35,216 nucleotides of DNA, from assembly GCA_900095095.1 (NCBI GenBank), contig FMBT01000065.1, forward strand, positions 1 through 35,216, read 5' to 3'. Both the position numbers and the translations under genes were made by a program. This document shows, piece after piece, positions 30,287 to 35,216 of the stretch (the first letter of the stretch is position 1; each line of letters begins with the position of its first letter). Source of the DNA: Fragilariopsis cylindrus CCMP1102. Its lineage: Eukaryota; Bacillariophyta; Bacillariophyceae; Bacillariales; Bacillariaceae. Under the pieces are notes generated by a model. It did no database searches. It was given only the letters and a program-made list of their open reading frames with translations, and was not told the DNA's origin.

Positions 30287-31564
30287 ATGAGGTCAACAGA
30301 TCGTTGCAATTATTGCGGTGTGGGGGAAACTTTAGCGCATCCTTTACAAGAATGTGCGGGGTGCAATATAGTATTATATTGCTCACGAGGATGCCAAATG
30401 GACGACTGGAAAAAGAAGGAACCCAACGGAAAGAGACATATTCAATTATGTAGAATTGTAAAAAAATACCCACGACATTCCAAGACCTTAAAATTGGTAG
30501 CTAGGCACGACGACGACAAATACATCGATTTTGATGCGATTCTTAACTACGCCAAAGAATACATGCCATGTGTGGAACATTTTAGTATCAGTATTAGTCA
30601 GGAATGCGTCGATTACGACGATGAGGAGACGGGTCCTTGGGATGTAAAGTTTTCTCCAGAATGTCTTTCCTCGTTCTTGGAAAGTCAACTCGATAATATG
30701 CTTTCCTTCTCATACTTGATGGATGACTGTTGTGAAAAGTACACCAGACGCTTTACCGATGGTGGGATGGCTTTCTATCCGCTGGCGCGTATGACAAAAC
30801 TCGAATCGTTGGTAACCGCATCTGCCCTCTTTGGTAGTGCTGATATTTTACAAGCGATCCTGTCCAGTACATCTCTTCAATCAAGTCTGAAGACTCTCAA
30901 ATTGATGACCCCTGTATTCGGAAATTTGCCAAAGAAATGGACTACATTTGAGGCGACGACCGTCGCTGAAAATGTTGGAAGAATGAAAAATCTCATCAAA
31001 CTCGGCATTGAAGATAGTTATCTTGAACCTATTCAGGTGCGTACAATGCTTTCAGATCTTCCTCATTTGCGATGCCTAGAGCTTAGTGGTCAGGCTGGAG
31101 ATTTTCGTGAAGTCACAGTACTAAGGGATACCGAATTTCGTTTCATCGCACAAGCTTGTCCTGAGCTTCAGCAACTCGATCTTTCATACCACCGTTCATG
31201 CACTTATGAAGGCGTTGAGGCTGTACTTAGAGAATGTCGTAACTTACGTGAATTTCGATGCTCAGGTATTGCCATACCTGGTCATCGTTTGGCTCCATTG
31301 CTTCGACAACAAAAGAAATTGCTCTTATTTTCAGTGGGTGATGCCGGTATAAACTCTAATACCCAACGTGACATTATAATGGCATCGGGAGGCCGTACAT
31401 TGGTTATGCTTGGTTTTGGGGGGCTCCTGAAAGATGGGCCCGGTTTTTCTATTCCTCCTAGCGTTGAGCAAGAGATGGCCCGAAGCAAAGCTTTTCTCGA
31501 TGAGAGATTCCAACTTTTGAAAGACGATCCTTGTCTTCACAACGAATACGAAGTCTTACTGTAG
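30287..31564 (+). CDS. MYND-type zinc finger protein with leucine-rich repeats
   Basis: An intact 425-residue ORF. The N-terminal MYND finger has its ligands in order: C7, C10, C23, C26, C32, C36, H51, C55 (CNYCGVG..., QECAGCNIVLYCSRGC, DDWKKKEP, HIQLC). MYND domains bind proline-rich peptides and act in protein recruitment, often in chromatin or signalling complexes. From about residue 170 the protein follows an irregular leucine-rich-repeat rhythm: MTKLESLVTASALFG, LKTLKLMTPVFGNLP, MKNLIKLGIEDSYLE, LPHLRCLELSGQAG, CPELQQLDLSYH, CRNLREFRCSGI, QKKLLLFSVGDAG. No catalytic SET domain is present. There is no signal peptide, so it is likely nuclear or cytosolic. MYND-plus-LRR looks unusual to me; the partner is unknown. 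Confidence 0.85.
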   Translation: MRSTDRCNYCGVGETLAHPLQECAGCNIVLYCSRGCQMDDWKKKEPNGKRHIQLCRIVKKYPRHSKTLKLVARHDDDKYIDFDAILNYAKEYMPCVEHFSISISQECVDYDDEETGPWDVKFSPECLSSFLESQLDNMLSFSYLMDDCCEKYTRRFTDGGMAFYPLARMTKLESLVTASALFGSADILQAILSSTSLQSSLKTLKLMTPVFGNLPKKWTTFEATTVAENVGRMKNLIKLGIEDSYLEPIQVRTMLSDLPHLRCLELSGQAGDFREVTVLRDTEFRFIAQACPELQQLDLSYHRSCTYEGVEAVLRECRNLREFRCSGIAIPGHRLAPLLRQQKKLLLFSVGDAGINSNTQRDIIMASGGRTLVMLGFGGLLKDGPGFSIPPSVEQEMARSKAFLDERFQLLKDDPCLHNEYEVLL

Positions 31565-31839
31565 ATACTGGATTCTTCATAATTTTCCCGTAGCTTACGA
31601 CATCAACTTATTCGATGGATAAGTTATGAACAAATGTTTTGCATTAAAAAACATGATAAAATACTAACGATCTGTAACAACAAAAATCTAATCTTCCTAC
31701 TTTGAATTCAGGAAAATTGAAATGTCTGACCGTCTGACCTTTAGATCTGAATAAGGATCTTTCTGACAACAAATCAAAATTGTTCAAAACCTGGACATTA
31801 ACAAATTCTTCTACTTGATCGCACTTCTAGTCTTGTCAT

Positions 31840-32225
31840 ATGATGTCATTCGTCTTGTACAAAAACGCTTCAATTATATTTACTCTATTGATCTGAAGAA
31901 AACTAACAGCTTGGCTGAAACGAGAGAATGTACAGCATGCCACAAGCTCAAGTCGATTCGCCAGTTCATTGGTGGGAAGACTGAATGCAAATTCTGTGAG
32001 ACGTTCCGATGCTCTTGCTGTACCACTCTTGATTGTACCGAATGCGGCAAAACACTTTCACTGACTCTCTTCAAGAAAGAGTCGCGTTCCCCTGCTGTCT
32101 GTAATGAGTACCGACAACTGGAAGATCTGGAGGAACTAGATCACATGAACGCTTACACTGGCGAGTATGCTGGACACGGAATGTGGGACACTTTGACTGG
32201 AGCTGATGATGGGAGTGGTCTATGA
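31840..32225 (+). CDS. small zinc-ribbon-like Cys-rich protein (gene model tentative)
   Basis: The open frame 31815-32225 has no ATG before its Cys-rich core, so an upstream exon is needed. One workable model is ATG 31840, a 17-nt exon, a 53-bp GT-AG intron (31857-31909, ending CTAACAG) and then LAETRECTACHKLKS. The core has two similar units. CTACHKLKSIRQF plus TECKFC is C-x2-C ... F ... C-x2-C. CTECGKTLSLTLF ends at VC and lacks the last Cys. Between them lies CSCCTTLDC. The pattern C-x2-C-x-K...F...C-x2-C recalls Stc1-type zinc ribbons, but that match is weak. The C-terminus is acidic and ends TGADDGSGL. The family is uncertain and the intron is unproven. Confidence 0.45.
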
Positions 32226-32954
32226 GATGACTGGCCTGTATTTATGTACGCGCTGAAACATAATGAATCACATTCGCAAACAAAACGACTAACGAGTATA
32301 GCTTACTCTGCGAAAATCTACGCATGCAATGCGCTCTGCTTGGCGACATACATTGAGCAAGAAAACGCGGGTACCGCTGTTACTATAGTCTAACTATTTC
32401 CAATGGCTTATAATATAGTGCTATGAATGATACTATCCACAACGACCAACAAAACTACGTGTACAGCATATTATTCTTGTAGCCTTCTTGTACGGTTGTA
32501 AGATTAGCTAGCTCATTTTCACGTTCTTTATCTTTTTGTTCACCGTATTAGCTTTCAAAAAGCTCTTCAGCGGCGGCGGTAAAACATTCCGACAACATGA
32601 TGATAAAGTATCGTACTCTAGAAGAACGGAATCAAAGATTGTGACTTTATACAATGTATTAGTGGCTGTAGTACTTCAGGTTTTCATATGTAAAGTAACC
32701 CGCGACGCGAAAGATCAGATTTCAGCTCATAAAGTTACAGTTTACTCACTTAGTACATAAAATAATATTAAAATGCGAATTTCGGTTAGACTAAAACAGT
32801 CCTAATTCAGAAAGCTTCATTGTGACCACCACAATATCATGCACAATAATTATAATAATTTTAGTTCAACAATAGTAAATGGCAATGAACGAGGACATTA
32901 CGACATCACAAAGAATACTAAAAGTCAACCTAACTTAAATAAATCCATTCAACT
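32226..32954. other. gene-poor spacer
   Basis: The upstream region of the CCDC43-like gene. The ORF at 32536-32760 starts only at TTG and shows no domain. No repeat of note. Confidence 0.5.
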
Positions 32955-33740
32955 ATGACCAGTACCACAAATAATAATAACGACGAGGAGGACTTAGTTT
33001 ACGACGCACAACAACACCCTCGTCGTCCTCATTTACATCATTTGTTACAAGATTCGTTACCAAAATTAGGTCTTGATTGCGAGACGTATGGCCCTTACGT
33101 CTGGGGTGATGAAGATGACGATGATTCCGATGATGATAAAGACGTTGATGAATTAAAGGATCTTGTTTTGGATGTATTACAAGCCTCAAGTGAAACACAT
33201 AGTGAAGATGATGATGTGTGGACGGATCTTATTGAACAGATTATAAAAGCGAATGAACTTGATTCGAAACGTCGTCGTGAATCAAAAGATCGTCATTTAC
33301 AGGAAACTAAAACAAAATTAGAAGAAGATTTAGCGAAAGCTAAATTAGAAGAACAGCAACAACAACCAGAAGAAGAGGACGATAAAAATAATGAAAAGTC
33401 ACCAGAACAACAAAAAGCTGACGCCGAAGCAAAACGTCAATTGATGGAACGATTTGGATATGAATTAGACGATGATGACGAAACAACAAATAAAAATGCA
33501 TCGGGCGGAGGAGGAGGAAAGAAGTCGTCGTCGTCCGCAAAGACAGCAACGACGGCTACAGCTACGACGAATCGTGATGTTGCTGCTGCTCATAATTCTG
33601 AAAAAAGTAAAGCAATGAAAAATCAAAGTAAAACAACTAAAGCAGATGAACGTAAAATAACAAAACAAAACAGATCTAATAAAGAAGAAAAGAAAGAAGC
33701 ACGACGAAAAAAAGCTGTGAAAGGGGAACGACAAGCGTAG
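32955..33740 (+). CDS. CCDC43-like coiled-coil protein
   Basis: A single-exon 261-residue protein from ATG (MTSTTNNNNDEEDLVYDA). Residues 25-100 form a small helical domain with LLQDSLPKLGLDCETYGPYV and DELKDLVLDVLQASSE, resembling the N-terminal domain of eukaryotic CCDC43, where a similar L-D-x-E-x-Y-G-x-Y-V motif occurs. A coiled coil (105-140, ETKTKLEEDLAKAKLEEQ) follows, then RQLMERFGYELDDDDE, a Gly/Ser/Thr-rich linker, and a Lys/Arg-rich tail (EEKKEARRKKAVKGE), again as in CCDC43. The cellular role of this family is poorly defined. An acidic insertion (DEDDDDSDDDKD, about residues 52-63) splits the first domain. The call depends on motif order, not on a search. Confidence 0.68.
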   Translation: MTSTTNNNNDEEDLVYDAQQHPRRPHLHHLLQDSLPKLGLDCETYGPYVWGDEDDDDSDDDKDVDELKDLVLDVLQASSETHSEDDDVWTDLIEQIIKANELDSKRRRESKDRHLQETKTKLEEDLAKAKLEEQQQQPEEEDDKNNEKSPEQQKADAEAKRQLMERFGYELDDDDETTNKNASGGGGGKKSSSSAKTATTATATTNRDVAAAHNSEKSKAMKNQSKTTKADERKITKQNRSNKEEKKEARRKKAVKGERQA

Positions 33741-34152
33741 ATAATTACAGCTGTAAACAATATTTGCTATGTATTGTAATTATATTATGTCTTTAAAAGT
33801 GTTATCGATTGGCGTGGTTATTACTAATAGAAAACTTATTGTACGTTCTGTAGCACTAAACGTCACGGACACGATTCTAATAAGTAAGCGTCATACAGTA
33901 TATAAGAGGTAGTTCATATTGTTACAATAACAGTAATAATTGTGCAATACAATTTGATAGTCAATATATTTTTTAAATTTAATTTCAAAGCAGACTATAA
34001 TGGTCACTTTTTAATTTCCCAGTACCTCTTAGAAAAATAGTAAGAATAATTTGCCACCAGGCAACTGATTATTTTTGTTCTCATTTGATTTTTGTTGGTG
34101 ATAAATAATGTAGATATCAACTCGACAACATGGTATCCCCTCCCAAAATAAG
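33741..34152. other. AT-rich spacer between convergent genes
   Basis: The 3' flanks of the CCDC43-like gene (+) and the acidic gene (-). Only AT-rich DNA was seen. Confidence 0.5.
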
Positions 34153-35216
34153 TTAGAATACATTCGAAATGAAATCATTCATATCGAATGATTCGTCCTC
34201 CTCTTGTGTAAATAAAGGTGTTCTATTACCACGTTGTTCGGTCCGCCGTTCATTCAAATTTGGAGCAGCAGGTTGTGGTGGTGGCGAGAACATAGATATT
34301 GAATCTGAACTGGGATGAATATTCAACGATGAAGGAGAATCTAATTCTGCTGGTCCAAATATATCTAAGACCGCACCGTTATGATCGTCGTCGCCATCAT
34401 CATCTTCATCTTCATCATCACAGGGAGGCTGAGTCAACAAACCCCAAGTTCCTTTGTTGTTTTCCCCACTACTAGGACTAGGTGAACGCGTGTTGCTGTT
34501 GTCGTTGTTGTCGCCGTCATCATTAGCGGTCGCTGGTTCCGACAAATCGGTGTCGTTCCTTCCCATTTGAGCTTTGTCGTCATTTTGGTCATCAAGTGAT
34601 GTTTTATCCTGCTCTTGTACCGTCTTCGCGATATTGGTGCCTCTGCGACCCTTAGAAGGAGGAGTAGTCATCAAGTCGATGGTTGGATTTTTCTTGGTTT
34701 CATCCTCATCAATTGAGGACGGTAGTTGCGATGGCTGCTGATTGGCGTCTTCTACTTCACCAGCATGGACACCGTCATTTTCTTCCAAAGGCTCTTCGCC
34801 TAATTCTGCATCTGCTAATGCTTTATTCTTGTCAAGGGGATCATCGTTCATCTGTTTGCATTCATGAAATTCATCTGTATCACTTGGCTCTTCGGATTCC
34901 ACCGGTTCATTCTCAACGTTGGTAGCTTTGTGCATCACTCCTGCATTAGCGGATCGTCCAATTGTTGATAGGTCCGGCATGTTCGTTAGGGGGATATCTG
35001 ATTGGACTGCCCAGAGCCGCACTGCTGCACTTTCCAACGAAGACAAAGTAGGATCACCAGAGCGATGTCTTTTTAACGGAGTCAGATCATTCTGACTCAA
35101 ATTATACAGGTCGTCGGTGCTTCGAATCATGTTGACTATACTGGATTCGTCGTGCTTATTGTTTCCAATGTAGTACTTGCCATTTTTTCGAGTGATCCCA
35201 ATTTTTTTAAGGAATT
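34153..35216 (-). CDS. acidic, low-complexity protein, 5' end beyond the window
   Basis: The frame stays open from the stop at 34153 to the right edge, although the first internal ATG is at 35130. Upstream of it the frame reads FLKKIGITRKNGKYYIGNNK and then HDESSIVNM, a basic, structured-looking stretch, so the annotated ATG is probably internal and the gene partial. The C-terminal part is strongly acidic and Ser/Asn-rich (CDDEDEDDDGDDD), with short conserved-looking motifs such as NGAVLDIFGPAELDSPSS and the ending EEDESFDMNDFISNVF. It contains many SP/TP dipeptides. No domain is recognised. Acidic disorder, a KRHR basic patch and SP/TP sites fit a nuclear regulatory protein, which is inference. 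Confidence 0.6.
   Translation of the reverse strand, partial: FLKKIGITRKNGKYYIGNNKHDESSIVNMIRSTDDLYNLSQNDLTPLKRHRSGDPTLSSLESAAVRLWAVQSDIPLTNMPDLSTIGRSANAGVMHKATNVENEPVESEEPSDTDEFHECKQMNDDPLDKNKALADAELGEEPLEENDGVHAGEVEDANQQPSQLPSSIDEDETKKNPTIDLMTTPPSKGRRGTNIAKTVQEQDKTSLDDQNDDKAQMGRNDTDLSEPATANDDGDNNDNSNTRSPSPSSGENNKGTWGLLTQPPCDDEDEDDDGDDDHNGAVLDIFGPAELDSPSSLNIHPSSDSISMFSPPPQPAAPNLNERRTEQRGNRTPLFTQEEDESFDMNDFISNVF

Overview
The window looks like nuclear DNA of a diatom, or at least of a photosynthetic stramenopile. Four things point there. A fucoxanthin-chlorophyll a/c antenna gene sits near the middle. One protein carries the diatom-typical DUF6824 domain (motifs IICGRNSGSHN, GNKRFR, REKVGHAFRD). 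An N-terminus matches the diatom 'ASAFAP' bipartite plastid-targeting pattern. Genes have few, short GT-AG introns and sit on both strands in AT-rich spacers full of trinucleotide microsatellites. Genus is not decided here. No operons, CRISPR arrays, rRNA or convincing tRNA genes were found.

Layout, left to right. 1-1397: gene-poor, with a degenerate dispersed repeat. 1398-2435 (+): TspO/MBR-like membrane protein, one intron. 2436-5414: non-genic, with tandem repeats, a decayed piggyBac-like transposase and a direct repeat of about 140 bp. 5415-7117 (+): glutathionyl-hydroquinone-reductase-like GST with a plastid presequence, one intron. 7901-8962 (+): unknown basic-tailed protein. 9082-9565 (+): small two-exon Cys-rich protein. 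9989-13432 (-): DExH RNA helicase with two RanBP2-type zinc fingers, preceded by a short Gly/Lys-rich ORF. 15118-16188 (-): FCP antenna protein. 16664-17393 (+): Cys-rich secreted or membrane protein. 17756-19012 (-): DUF6824 protein. 21013-22855 (+): ATP-grasp enzyme, one intron. 23558-24202 (-): Qc-SNARE resembling syntaxin 8. 24847-26105 (+): YqgF/RuvX-like RNase H-fold protein. 26279-29706 (-): long acidic coiled-coil membrane protein. 30287-31564 (+): MYND zinc finger plus leucine-rich repeats. About 31840-32225 (+): small zinc-ribbon-like protein. 32955-33740 (+): CCDC43-like protein. 34153-35216 (-): acidic protein running off the right edge.

The genes are individually transcribed housekeeping and plastid functions rather than one pathway. 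Two plastid-related products (FCP, GST) and a membrane tetrapyrrole-binding family member (TspO) share the window, but nothing in the sequence ties them together.

The most consequential observation is technical or evolutionary. Five genes (FCP, the 16.7-17.4 kb gene, ATP-grasp, YqgF-like, coiled-coil) are each interrupted by shifts that mostly fit one missing base, often in a short homopolymer. Other long ORFs, such as the 3.4-kb helicase, are intact. Either this is a long-read assembly with residual deletions or several neighbours are decaying. The proteins below are described across these breaks.
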